Origin: an uncultured Bacteroidales bacterium
GTDB taxonomy: Bacteria > Bacteroidota > Bacteroidia > Bacteroidales > UBA932
Direction of reading: 5' to 3'
Assembly (NCBI GenBank): GCA_900318445.1
Contig: ONKO01000004.1
Span: 87,443-151,442, forward strand
Length of the DNA: 64,000 nt
In this document: piece by piece, positions 56,534 to 64,000 of the stretch
Layout: every line of letters begins with the position of its first letter
How positions within the stretch are numbered: the stretch's first letter is position 1
Position numbers and translations under genes: made by a program
Notes under the pieces: generated by a model
Seen by the model: the letters and a program-made list of their open reading frames with translations, nothing else
Database searches by the model: none
Told to the model about the DNA's origin: nothing

Positions 56534-58855
56534 ATGAAATCTTACCTGAAATTCCTCTCACGCAATAAGCTCTACACCGCCATCGAGGCGGTGGGACTGG
56601 CCGTGAGCCTGGCGTTTGTGATTATCATCGGCAGTTATGCCTGGCAACAGTGGGCTGTGACGCGGGAAAATCCGGACAGGAAAAGCATCTATACCTTCAA
56701 TCTGCCGGACTGGCCGGGACTGACTTTCGGATTCGCCGAGAAATTAGCGGATGCTGTCCCGGAAGTGGTGCAGACCGCCCGCTATTGTCCGGACATACTG
56801 ACCTACGTCCACGTTGACGATTCAGATATAGAAGCGCGCGTCATTGCCGTCGATCCTTCCTTTTTCAAACTGTTTCCGTATTATGGATTTGTGGAGGGAT
56901 CTCCGGAGAGCCTTACCACTAAGGAGGATGTGCTTCTCAGTGAATCCTTTGCGCGGGCGCATCACTTCAAAGTGGGAGATGTCCTGCATACGCGGGACTG
57001 GGATTTCCGGGTTGCCGGCATCGTGGAAGACTTCCGTCAGACGCTTTTCCCTTCGGTCGATATTATCGCCCATCCAGACAGCTGGCTGAACGCCCAGGCC
57101 TGGGAAGTCCCTTTCGACCGTTATGGCAGCACGATAACCTTTGCCCGTGTGGCTCCTGAAACGGACCGTGCTATGCTGCAAGCCAAAGCGGAAGCGCTTT
57201 GCAAAGAAATATACCCGGGCATGTTCGGAACGTCCTTCCTTGAAACCTTGTCCGTGGAGCGCCTCGATGAGATTTTCTTCAAGGAGTACGACGGCAACCC
57301 GCAAGCCTATCGCCACGGAGACATCGGTACGCTCAGGATCTTGTTGCTGGTGGGCTTGCTGCTTCTTCTGTCAGCTGTTTTCAATTATATCAATCTGAGT
57401 TTCGCCCTGGCCGGAAAGCGGGCCAAGGAGATGGCAACTCGCCGTCTGCTGGGTGAAGAGAAACGCAGTATCGTACTCCGGCAGATTGTCGAATCCATCC
57501 TGTTTACAGCACTCTGTTTTGGAATCGGCCTGCTGCTGGCATATGCCTTTGTGCCGTCGTTCAACCGCCTGATTAATGATCCGGATGTCCCGGTCTCTAT
57601 CTTGATGCGGCCGGGTTACGTAATTGCCTATCTGGCTCTCATTGTCCTGACCGGCGCGATTTCCGGGATTCTGCCTGCATTATTGTCAAGCCGATACTCG
57701 CCCATCGATGTGGTACGCGGTACATTCCGCCACCAGGCGAAGATGACTTTCAACAAGGTCTTCATTGTACTGCAAAGTGCGCTGTCGGTGTTCCTGCTGG
57801 CCATGGCCCTCGTCATGGAGGCGCAGTATCGTCTGTCGATGAACCGACCGCTCCACGCGAATATCGAGGACGTCTATTATCTTCGTGTCCAGAGCCGTTC
57901 CGACCAGGGGCCACTGGCCGATATCCTGGCGGCATTGCCCTGCGTGAAAAGAATCGGATTCAGCCAGGGGGCTCCGGGCGCCCGGACGGGAGGACAGTTT
58001 TCGCTGACCCGCGACGGAAGCGAGATCATGTACCGGACCTTCAAGATGGACAGCACCGCCTTCGACATTTTCCATTTTGAGAAACTGAAGGACTTTGAGG
58101 CGCCCAAATTCAATGCCGTTTGGTTTGGCGAGGCGGCTTTTGCGGCATCGGGATTTGACGACGAGTATCACGACATCAGCCAGACGCTGTCCCAAAGGAC
58201 GCGGGGGTGTGAGTATGTGGCCGGCGTGATCAAGGATTTCCCGGTGAATCTGTCCAACGCCGGAACGGAAGATTATCTCTTCGTGTCCGTCATGAAGCGT
58301 GAGGACTTGATGTGGGGAGGCTGGGTCATCGAGACCGTCGGTGACCGGGCGGAGGCGCGGAAAGCAATCAGACAGGTATATGAGGACTGGAGCCGGACCA
58401 ATATTGCCAGCGTGGCGGACAACGGTTTCCTCACGGAAAACTATCGGGAAGCGCTCCGCCCTGCCCGCAACAATATGCGCCTGCTGGAACTGTTTATGCT
58501 GCTCTCTGTCTTGATTTCCCTGCTGGGCCTGCTGGCCATGAGCACCTACTTCGCCGGCGAGCGCTCCAAGGACATCGCCGTGCGCAAGGTCTTCGGCAGC
58601 ACCGTGGACGGAGAACTTTGGCACAGTGTACGGGAGTATATGATTCTTGTTGGCATAGCCTGCATCATCGGCATCCCTATCGCTGTGTGGGCGGCTCAGA
58701 AATACCTGGAGAGCTATATTTATCGGCTCGAAAACTATGGGTGGATTTTTGTCCTGGCCGTTGTCTTGACATTTGCCATGGCTTTCGGGTCCGTCCTCTG
58801 GCAAACCCTCAAGGCCGCCCGGACCAACCCGGCGACGGAACTGAAAAAGGAATAG
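56534..58855 (+). CDS. FtsX/MacB-type ABC permease 2
   Basis: 773 residues, same architecture as the permease at 53470-55842: N-terminal helix, periplasmic domain, three helices around 275-390 with the KRAKEMATRRLLG signature, a second periplasmic part and three C-terminal helices. The first 30 residues and the terminal LWQTLKAARTNPATELKKE are nearly identical to the paralog, while the periplasmic parts differ strongly. It is probably a second export channel or a heterodimer partner. It ends directly against a minus-strand gene fragment. Confidence 0.93.
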   Translation: MKSYLKFLSRNKLYTAIEAVGLAVSLAFVIIIGSYAWQQWAVTRENPDRKSIYTFNLPDWPGLTFGFAEKLADAVPEVVQTARYCPDILTYVHVDDSDIEARVIAVDPSFFKLFPYYGFVEGSPESLTTKEDVLLSESFARAHHFKVGDVLHTRDWDFRVAGIVEDFRQTLFPSVDIIAHPDSWLNAQAWEVPFDRYGSTITFARVAPETDRAMLQAKAEALCKEIYPGMFGTSFLETLSVERLDEIFFKEYDGNPQAYRHGDIGTLRILLLVGLLLLLSAVFNYINLSFALAGKRAKEMATRRLLGEEKRSIVLRQIVESILFTALCFGIGLLLAYAFVPSFNRLINDPDVPVSILMRPGYVIAYLALIVLTGAISGILPALLSSRYSPIDVVRGTFRHQAKMTFNKVFIVLQSALSVFLLAMALVMEAQYRLSMNRPLHANIEDVYYLRVQSRSDQGPLADILAALPCVKRIGFSQGAPGARTGGQFSLTRDGSEIMYRTFKMDSTAFDIFHFEKLKDFEAPKFNAVWFGEAAFAASGFDDEYHDISQTLSQRTRGCEYVAGVIKDFPVNLSNAGTEDYLFVSVMKREDLMWGGWVIETVGDRAEARKAIRQVYEDWSRTNIASVADNGFLTENYREALRPARNNMRLLELFMLLSVLISLLGLLAMSTYFAGERSKDIAVRKVFGSTVDGELWHSVREYMILVGIACIIGIPIAVWAAQKYLESYIYRLENYGWIFVLAVVLTFAMAFGSVLWQTLKAARTNPATELKKE

Positions 58856-59038
58856 CTATCGTATGGAAGCAAATTGGTCCAGATACCGGTTGGCAGCGGC
58901 AAGTTCGGGGAGGTTACGCTCCTCGAAGGCGGCACAGTACAACTCCCGGAAACGGGCAAAGGCACTCTGGGCACGGTTTTCTTTCCCGGCCTCGAGCGCC
59001 TTCAGGACACGGGAAGTTTCGCTGCCGATGTTGGCCAT
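58856..59038 (-). CDS. Small conserved-looking protein, probably 5'-truncated
   Basis: 60 residues from ATG 59038 (MANIGSETSRVLKALEAG). The frame stays open to 59095 with sensible sequence upstream (RWAELSFPQQ) but without an ATG, GTG or TTG, so the original start may have been lost. The protein is helical with many Ala, Glu and Arg. I recall similar short Bacteroidales proteins with the GRWxxxSxxxQMANIGSE pattern but no function. Its stop abuts the stop of the permease on the other strand. Confidence 0.5.
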   Translation of the reverse strand: MANIGSETSRVLKALEAGKENRAQSAFARFRELYCAAFEERNLPELAAANRYLDQFASIR

Positions 59039-59136
59039 CTGCTGCGGAAAACTCAGTTCGGCCCAACGGCCATTTTCCAGCGACCTGTGTTGTATCTAAT
59101 ACAGTAATTTATTTCCCATGTCGCAGGTCAGAGTCC

Positions 59137-59180
59137 TTTCCGTCGCAGGTCTGTGTTTTTGGGCCGAACTGCGACGGAAA
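59137..59180. repeat. Inverted repeat between gene remnants
   Basis: TTTCCGTCGCAG (59137-59148) is repeated inverted as CTGCGACGGAAA (59169-59180), perfect over 12 bp, loop 20 bases. TCGCAGGTC also occurs just before at 59121-59129. It lies between two damaged genes and could be a terminator-like stem or the scar of an inserted element. Confidence 0.55.
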
Positions 59181-59203
59181 TCGTTGACTCAGAGCGTATA
59201 GCG

Positions 59204-59703
59204 TTGATTATTACCCTTCATACCTGGACACCCGCCGACAAGCCGGCGCTTATGGCGCTCTGCAATGCCGTTGACAGGACATACCTGTCGGACCGGCTGC
59301 CGTATCCTTACACCGAAGCGGATGCCGACTGGTGGCTGGGGATGGTGACGGGAAATGACGGAAAAGAGGGTGTCTGGCGGGCTATCGTCGTGGACGGGCA
59401 GGTTGTCGGCAGTATTTCCGTGGAAAGGATGGCCAATGAGAATCGCTCCGTTGGGTCGATTGGCTATATGCCCAGGGTATCGGCACAGAAGCGGTTCGGC
59501 AGATCTGCGGGATTGCTTTCCGGGAGCTGGCGCTGGAGCGCATAATCGGCGAGGTGTTCCCGGAGAACCTGGCATCGGCCCGGGTGCTGGAGAAGAATGG
59601 CTTCCGGCTGGAGGAAACGAAGGTCGGCGCTATTGTGAAGAGCGGGAAGGCGATGGATGTGAGGGAGTACTGCTATAAAGGCACTGACCTTTTTCTCCTA
59701 TAA
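59204..59703 (+). pseudogene. GNAT-family acetyltransferase, frameshifted
   Basis: From TTG 59204 (IITLHTWTPADKPAL) the frame encodes the N-terminal half of a RimJ/RimL-type GNAT (DRLPYPYTEADADWWL, VDGQVVGSISVERM, SIGYM). At about 59470 the homology jumps to another frame, which continues QGIGTEAVRQICGIAF, LERIIGEVFPENLASARVLEKNGF and ends at TAA 59701-59703. About ten residues of the acetyl-CoA-loop region expected between the halves are missing, so a small deletion has shifted the frame. An active enzyme is not expected. Confidence 0.8.
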
Positions 59704-59809
59704 CGGGCGCGGAGCGACCGTATCTATCGGCCCGAATCATCGGCCTTGTTCCGTTCCGTTCCACGGAATGAGTGGGACAAGTGGAACAAGTTGTGGACAA
59801 ATTGGTTTC

Positions 59810-60538
59810 TTATGCCCTGTGGTTTGTCAGGATAGTTTGAACCTCCTCCTTATACTTCCTGGAAACCGGGAGTTCTGCCGTGCCGATAGTCACGGTATCG
59901 GGCGAAATGAGCGTTGCATAATTGGCATTGACCAGGTAAGAACGGTGGATACGCAGGAAGTTGTCACCCAGCAGGTCCTCCCACTGGCCGATGCCGGTTT
60001 TGTTGCGGAAGCGGCGGCCTTCGGTGGCATTGACCGTCACCTCTTTGTCGTTGGATTCGATGTAGAGAATCTCATCGGGAAGAAGGGATACCGTCTTACG
60101 TTCTGAAACAAAACGGATGGGCTTCTGGGTCGTAGGGAATCGTCTGTCCAGGAATCGGGCAAGAGCGGTGTCGCCAACAATGAGGAGCGCCAGTATCATG
60201 CCGATAAAGACAGGATTGAAGAGAGTTTCCGGGTAGTCATCATATTGCCACCAGATTACGATGTGCCGCATGTGGACGATTATGATACTTGCCATTACCA
60301 CCAGTGCAATCTCGGCAACGAGGATGGCAAGCATGACGAAGATGGCATCCCGGATGCCGGCGCTTTTGTTCTGGAATGATATCTTGGATAGAAAGTAGTG
60401 TGCGGCTAAAACGCCGGGGAGAAACTGAACGCCGATGAAGAGGGCTTCCGGGAAGGAATACCCCATGCTGACAACCAAGGCGGCAATCAGCACGATGGCG
60501 ACCACCCAAAGTCCAAGTATGATGAGTGTTTTCTTCAT
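59810..60538 (-). CDS. LytTR-family regulator with four membrane helices
   Basis: 242 residues. The first 130 are four hydrophobic helices (about 5-25, 32-50, 65-90, 105-125). The C-terminal 100 residues are a LytTR DNA-binding domain (EILYIESNDKEVTV, DNFLRIHRSYLVNANYATLI, ELPVSRKYKEEV). This is a membrane-bound form without a receiver domain. Its target is unknown; neighbours are not obviously related. The -7 box TATCTTTG lies on its strand at 60554-60547, nine bases before the ATG. Confidence 0.88.
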   Translation of the reverse strand: MKKTLIILGLWVVAIVLIAALVVSMGYSFPEALFIGVQFLPGVLAAHYFLSKISFQNKSAGIRDAIFVMLAILVAEIALVVMASIIIVHMRHIVIWWQYDDYPETLFNPVFIGMILALLIVGDTALARFLDRRFPTTQKPIRFVSERKTVSLLPDEILYIESNDKEVTVNATEGRRFRNKTGIGQWEDLLGDNFLRIHRSYLVNANYATLISPDTVTIGTAELPVSRKYKEEVQTILTNHRA

Positions 60539-60546
60539 CTGCGAAG

Positions 60547-60554
60547 CAAAGATA
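60547..60554 (-). promoter_or_regulatory. -7 promoter box of the LytTR gene
   Basis: TATCTTTG on the minus strand ends eight bases before the ATG at 60538, again predicting almost no leader. No clear -33 box. Confidence 0.5.
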
Positions 60555-60651
60555 GTCCTTTTTGCCGAAAAACGCTTTCATTCCGCGGCTCCAGGGGGAT
60601 TTGACAGGTAATGGAGGGGTTTTGACAAGCCGAGTTATCGGCAATTAGTCG

Positions 60652-60659
60652 TACCTTTG
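60652..60659 (+). promoter_or_regulatory. -7 promoter box of the 60684 gene
   Basis: TACCTTTG matches TAnnTTTG, 24 bases before the ATG at 60684. A TTTG at 60621-60624 is too far upstream for a standard -33 box. Confidence 0.5.
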
Positions 60660-60683
60660 TAGCAGAAACCAATCGATAATGCC

Positions 60684-61046
60684 ATGAATATGCTAACGAC
60701 ACTTCCCGCTCTCTTTGTCCAAGGAGGCATCTTCATCATGTCCCTCATCACCGTGCTCTTCGTCGGGCTGCTATTTGCCGCATGGAAAGCGCCCGCGTGG
60801 GTGAAGGAAATCGGAATCATTACCCTTGTTGTAAGCCTGATATTTCCTCTTTTCCCTCTTTATCAGTTTCTGTCCACGCTTCAAGATGTTGCTGCCGTAA
60901 AGGGTGAGGCCGTATCCAGCATTTTCGATCTAATCTCTCCAGGTGTGCTCTTTGGCGTGAAGGCCCTTTTGATACCTGTCATTTACGGAATGATCGTTTA
61001 TGTTGTTTCGCTCGTCATACGTATTATCAGGAAACCTCGTTTGTAA
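60684..61046 (+). CDS. Small three-helix membrane protein, possibly ExbB/MotA-like
   Basis: 120 residues with three hydrophobic helices (about 12-32, 42-60, 92-112) and a basic C-terminus (RIIRKPRL). The order QGGIFIM..., a cytoplasmic WKAPAWVKE loop and the later GVLFGVKALLIPVIYG helix recall short Bacteroidetes members of the MotA/TolQ/ExbB family, but the match is weak and no ExbD partner is adjacent. The next gene starts five bases later, so the two are probably co-transcribed. Confidence 0.6.
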   Translation: MNMLTTLPALFVQGGIFIMSLITVLFVGLLFAAWKAPAWVKEIGIITLVVSLIFPLFPLYQFLSTLQDVAAVKGEAVSSIFDLISPGVLFGVKALLIPVIYGMIVYVVSLVIRIIRKPRL

Positions 61047-61051
61047 TCATT

Positions 61052-62071
61052 GTGGAGAAAATCTATATAGCATTATTATCAATTATGGCCGTTTTGACCG
61101 GTTGTGCCGGAAGAACGGACAATGGAAAGATTGTCATCGATTTGGACAAGCCTTCTTCGAAAGGGATCAATTTGAAAGAATATTGTGAGAAGATAGAAAT
61201 CATCTCTCTTGATGAGACACAAGGATTGTTTCCGAAGTCAAAGTTTTGCGTGTTTCGCAAGGGATTTATCATCCAAAAAGATTCTACATGCCTTGTCGTT
61301 TATGATAATGCGGGACGTTTTCAACACGAATTGAAGTTTGACGTTATTAAAGATTTTTCGACATTTCGGGATAAAAGATTGTACATTCTAACCGCTGACG
61401 GGATAGAAATGTATGGCTTGAACGATTTGTCATATGAAGGATGCCTGCCACTTCCGGACACCTCGTATACCTACTGCAAAGTAGGCGGTAAGGATGATAA
61501 TGCGGTTGTTGTTTTGGCTTTTCGGGACGGTCGGAATTACTCTGGAGAATACGCTATTAGGGAATGCGTTTTTTATTTTCCTGCAGATGGAGGAATGAAA
61601 GGGAGCAATCCCGCAATGAAGAGAGTGTTGGACAAAAGTGGGTTTTTCTATTCTGAAACGGATTCATACTACTATTATTCTAACACAGGCGAAATCTATA
61701 GGATGGAGGATTTCTATTATCTGAGCTATCAATGGGAGTTCAAGCATAAGGAGCCTGTAAAAGTTAGCATAAGCAACGTGCAAAAGATGTCCAATAAACT
61801 GTTTATGCAAATAGAAACCGACCGAGGTACTTATTGTTTGATAACGGAGAGGGACAATGATTACCAGCATTCTTCAAGGCTTTTCTCTGATTCCAGAACG
61901 CCGTTTTTCCCGTTGGGTGTGTTTTATGACAATGCCAATTATTACTTGTGCAATTCTATGGATATCGGCAAGTATATAAACAAGGAGTTGCTTGATGACA
62001 ATATAGACAATGCGATTGATTCGTTAAAATCCATATCACGTAATACAATCATTAAGTATAGTCTTAAATGA
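61052..62071 (+). CDS. 6-bladed beta-propeller lipoprotein, GTG start
   Basis: 339 residues from GTG 61052, chosen because it gives a signal peptide (MEKIYIALLSIMAVLTGC) with lipobox at Cys18; the ATG at 61085 is too close to the cysteine. The protein has the repeated strand pattern of the Bacteroidetes 6-bladed beta-propeller lipoproteins (KIEIISLDETQGLFPKSKF, GFIIQKDSTCLVVYDNAGRF). Its function is unknown. Base composition is clearly lower in GC than the rest of the window, which may indicate more recent acquisition. Confidence 0.78.
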   Translation: MEKIYIALLSIMAVLTGCAGRTDNGKIVIDLDKPSSKGINLKEYCEKIEIISLDETQGLFPKSKFCVFRKGFIIQKDSTCLVVYDNAGRFQHELKFDVIKDFSTFRDKRLYILTADGIEMYGLNDLSYEGCLPLPDTSYTYCKVGGKDDNAVVVLAFRDGRNYSGEYAIRECVFYFPADGGMKGSNPAMKRVLDKSGFFYSETDSYYYYSNTGEIYRMEDFYYLSYQWEFKHKEPVKVSISNVQKMSNKLFMQIETDRGTYCLITERDNDYQHSSRLFSDSRTPFFPLGVFYDNANYYLCNSMDIGKYINKELLDDNIDNAIDSLKSISRNTIIKYSLK

Positions 62072-62229
62072 GCTTGTGACTTCTATTGCCGGAGCAGATG
62101 CTACATGATCATTCGTCAAGTCAAATGATAGAAGAGATTTGTAAGCAGGTTGTTGTTCGAAAAGACGGGTAGATTGTGAAGATGGAATTGTATTTGCAGA
62201 CACTTTTTCAATGAATTGATTCGACCTTT
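62072..62229. other. Intergenic spacer, nothing recognised
   Basis: 158 bases of AT-richer sequence between two lipoprotein genes. I found no -7 box of the usual form, no strong hairpin and no convincing small gene. Confidence 0.6.
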
Positions 62230-63444
62230 ATGAAACGTCTTTGTGTATTCCTGGCGATTGCAGGATGCTTTGTCTTTTGTGCGGCTTGTTCAGATGTGCC
62301 CCAAAGCGGCGCGGTAATTATGGGAGACTTGAGCGGATTCGCCCCGGATGACAGCATAACTGTTTATCTTTTTCACTATGATGGGCCAGCCGGGATGAGC
62401 ATTTTGACAGACACGCTAAGGGATGGACATTTCTACTTCCGTCTGGATTCACTTTCAGGAGAGAAACGCTATGCCCTCAGTTTGATGCGGATCCATAAAG
62501 ACATCGGCGCATACGATATGCTTGGTCATGGCCCTGACCTTTATTTGGAGCCCGGCGCACTTGTCCGTATAAAAGGAGAAGGCAGGTATCTGCCCATTGC
62601 CAAGGTCTCCAGCCCGGTAAAGGACCAGAAACTTAGGCAGCGCTTTATATCCAAAATGTCCCAGGAGGATTGGAAAAGGAGTCAAGATTTATTCATAGAA
62701 TATTATGCCTTGCTCAACGATTATTCCTATGGTAGTGATACAACTCGCACATATAAGGAATCACTGAAGAGGAAGATGACAGAAAACATGGCGGCAACAG
62801 ACAGTGTTGGCATGCTGCTCACGGAGCAGAAACTGGAGATAATGGAAACGGAGCCTTTTGGTGAGTATGCCCTTACTGAACTCAGCTCTATTGCCAGATT
62901 TGTTTCTTTAGGCTACAAAGACTTCCCGAAGTACCGTGAAACGGTGACCAGATTGGCGAATCGGCTGACAGAAGAGCAGAAACAAACTCGTCAGGGAAAG
63001 GAGATTCTCAGTTACCTCCAGCAAGTAACAAAGGTCTCCGTCGGTGACACTGTACCGGGCTATGAATATGTCGATGCCGATGGAGTCAAGCATCATCTTT
63101 CCGAGCTTCGCGGCAAATGGCTATTGCTGGATTTCTGGAGTCTGGGATGTGGCCCGTGTATTAAAGCGGCAAAGGAACTGGCTGAGCTACACAAAGAGAC
63201 CTCAGACAGGAACCTGCTGCTCGTAAGTATCAGTTTAGATGGCGAGGATGGATGGAAGGAAGCTTCTCGTGAACACGGAATAGTCTGGACCAACTGGCGA
63301 GACCCGCTGGGCAACTCGGGAAGCGTAAGGGCCTATGACCAAGGTGGCATTCCTGTCTTTGTCCTGGTAAACCCCGAAGGTATTATCGAAGAGATTCAGC
63401 TGGGCTATCACGACCTTCATAAGTTGACAGGGAGTATTGAATAA
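62230..63444 (+). CDS. TlpA-like thioredoxin lipoprotein
   Basis: 404 residues with lipobox FCAAC (Cys20). Residues about 25-120 resemble the DUF4369 beta-domain of Bacteroidetes thiol proteins, followed by a helical region (about 130-270). A TlpA/ResA-type thioredoxin domain follows (VGDTVPGYEYVDADGV, LDFWSLGCGPCIKAAKEL with the CGPC active site, GGIPVFVLVNPEG with the cis-Pro). It is likely a periplasmic or outer-membrane-tethered thiol-disulfide oxidoreductase. A strong terminator follows the gene. Confidence 0.9.
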   Translation: MKRLCVFLAIAGCFVFCAACSDVPQSGAVIMGDLSGFAPDDSITVYLFHYDGPAGMSILTDTLRDGHFYFRLDSLSGEKRYALSLMRIHKDIGAYDMLGHGPDLYLEPGALVRIKGEGRYLPIAKVSSPVKDQKLRQRFISKMSQEDWKRSQDLFIEYYALLNDYSYGSDTTRTYKESLKRKMTENMAATDSVGMLLTEQKLEIMETEPFGEYALTELSSIARFVSLGYKDFPKYRETVTRLANRLTEEQKQTRQGKEILSYLQQVTKVSVGDTVPGYEYVDADGVKHHLSELRGKWLLLDFWSLGCGPCIKAAKELAELHKETSDRNLLLVSISLDGEDGWKEASREHGIVWTNWRDPLGNSGSVRAYDQGGIPVFVLVNPEGIIEEIQLGYHDLHKLTGSIE

Positions 63445-63503
63445 GCTGTAAGCATACCCCAGTGAAAAATATTTCTCTATTCACATAAGAAGTAAAAAAC
63501 ATG

Positions 63504-63543
63504 GCAGCACCAATGGCACAAAACCAAAGGTGCTGCTTTCTTC
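63504..63543 (+). terminator. Rho-independent terminator after the TlpA-like gene
   Basis: GCAGCACC (63504-63511) pairs with GGTGCTGC (63529-63536), followed by TTTCTTC. The loop is 17 bases and includes some further pairing. Confidence 0.75.
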
Positions 63544-63545
63544 AA

Positions 63546-63830
63546 TTATTCAGATTCAGCGTCGTCTTTGGCGTCCTTGATGCATGCCAGATTCTTGTCG
63601 ATGCAGTCCAGAAGCCTTTCCGCCTCAGAAATCTCACCTTTTAAACGCCCCTTTGCATCACGATAGAAGTTTTCGGCGTCGGAAAGTTCACCATTCGAAG
63701 CTAAAGCAGTGGCATATAACTCACAGGCGTAGGCACAGCCTGTCCACTTTGTCCACCGGTGGACGGTGTGGACAACGGTGGCGCTGTAATTGCGGAAGGC
63801 CTGTTTGCGCAGGCTTGATTTTTGCGGGAA
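63546..63830 (-). other. Open frame without a start codon, possible gene remnant
   Basis: 94 codons on the minus strand between TGA 63833-63831 and TAA 63548-63546, with no ATG, GTG or TTG in frame. The last 60 residues look like a real charged helical protein (SNGELSDAENFYRDAKGR, EISEAERLLDCIDKNLACI, KDDAESE). The N-terminal part falls in a patch with repeated TGTCCAC/GTGGACA motifs. It may be the 3' end of a broken gene, or a gene whose start was altered by the repeat. Confidence 0.4.
63739..63777. repeat. Cluster of TGTCCAC / GTGGACA motifs with a palindrome
   Basis: TGTCCAC occurs at 63741 and again at 63750, forming the perfect palindrome GTCCACCGGTGGAC at 63751-63764, and GTGGACAA follows at about 63768. 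A similar GTGGACAA lies at about 59793. The function is unknown. Confidence 0.5.
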
Positions 63831-63859
63831 TCATCGGCCTGGTTTACTACTAACAGAGA

Positions 63860-64000
63860 ATGACCCTCCGGGACCGCATATCACTCACTTGGCGCTATGG
63901 GAAAGGCATATTTCTGATTGGCGCAGTGTATAATCTGGTGTGCGCAGGTTTCCAAACCTTAGGATTCTCCTACACATTCATGGTGGATTCATTTATCCTG
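63860..64000 (+). CDS. Start of a membrane protein, truncated by the window edge
   Basis: 47 codons from ATG 63860 run off the right edge. The N-terminus is basic (MTLRDRISLTWRYGKG), followed by a hydrophobic segment (IFLIGAVYNLVCAGFQTL), which suggests an inner-membrane protein. Not enough is visible to name a family. Confidence 0.55.
   Translation, partial: MTLRDRISLTWRYGKGIFLIGAVYNLVCAGFQTLGFSYTFMVDSFIL

Noticed and set aside
63584-63853. 89-codon plus-strand frame near the right end
   Set aside because: Its translation is Arg/His/Ser/Cys-rich until the last dozen residues and its start has no context; it looks like a shadow of the minus-strand frame. The hydrophobic end may be chance.

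Overview
The window is chromosomal DNA from a GC-rich member of the Bacteroidales. The evidence is a long run of fimbrillin-type lipoproteins, repeated TAnnTTTG (-7) promoter boxes with TTG-type -33 boxes and no clear Shine-Dalgarno sequences, an FtsX/MacB-type export system, ORF6N, LytTR and TlpA/DUF4369-type proteins, and the Bacteroidetes forms of the purine and histidine-utilisation enzymes. I cannot name the genus. Almost the whole window is coding. I saw no rRNA, tRNA or CRISPR array.

Layout. (1) 1-18077 (+): the end of a probable pilin gene, then ten consecutive lipoprotein genes, mostly overlapping or a few bases apart. All look like fimbrillin-family surface proteins, and several carry tandem pilin-like modules or C-terminal beta-helix/GLUG-like parts. 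(2) 18174-19304: a membrane-anchored helical protein of unknown function, closed by a strong terminator. (3) 19383-24468 (+): a three-gene overlapping unit of a HExxH surface metallopeptidase/propeller/barrel protein, a PrsW-type intramembrane protease and a membrane-bound AraC regulator. (4) 32245-24465 (-): a MINPP-type phosphatase followed by ftcD, hutU, hutH and hutI (histidine to glutamate). (5) 43985-32407 (-): purE, then purL-purC-purF-purM-purN-purH-purD-folD. Divergently (+) lie a second, different purC with purB, and further on purA, with a cytidylate-kinase-like gene on the minus strand between purB and purA. (6) 48543-58855: a sigma-54 response regulator and histidine kinase, then a TolC-HlyD-FtsX-FtsX export operon interrupted by an opposite-strand ORF6N gene. 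(7) 58856-64000: a patchier stretch with a short conserved fragment, a frameshifted GNAT acetyltransferase, a membrane LytTR regulator, an ExbB/MotA-like small membrane protein, a 6-bladed propeller lipoprotein, a TlpA-like thioredoxin lipoprotein and the start of a membrane protein.

How parts may work together. Histidine breakdown releases ammonia and a one-carbon unit as 5,10-methenyl-THF. FolD, the last gene of the adjacent purine operon, converts that to the 10-formyl-THF used by PurN and PurH. The PurF here has lost its catalytic glutaminase cysteine and other glutaminase residues but keeps its PRPP site and Fe-S cysteines, so it may use free ammonia. That makes a histidine-to-purine link plausible, but it is an inference.

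The most unusual sequence-level observation is that mobile-looking repeats lie inside genes. A palindromic element adds about 34 in-frame codons to hutU. A short dispersed repeat (three sites in the window) adds about 11 codons to hutI, supplies the apparent start codon of purN, and begins at the stop codon of the first FtsX permease.
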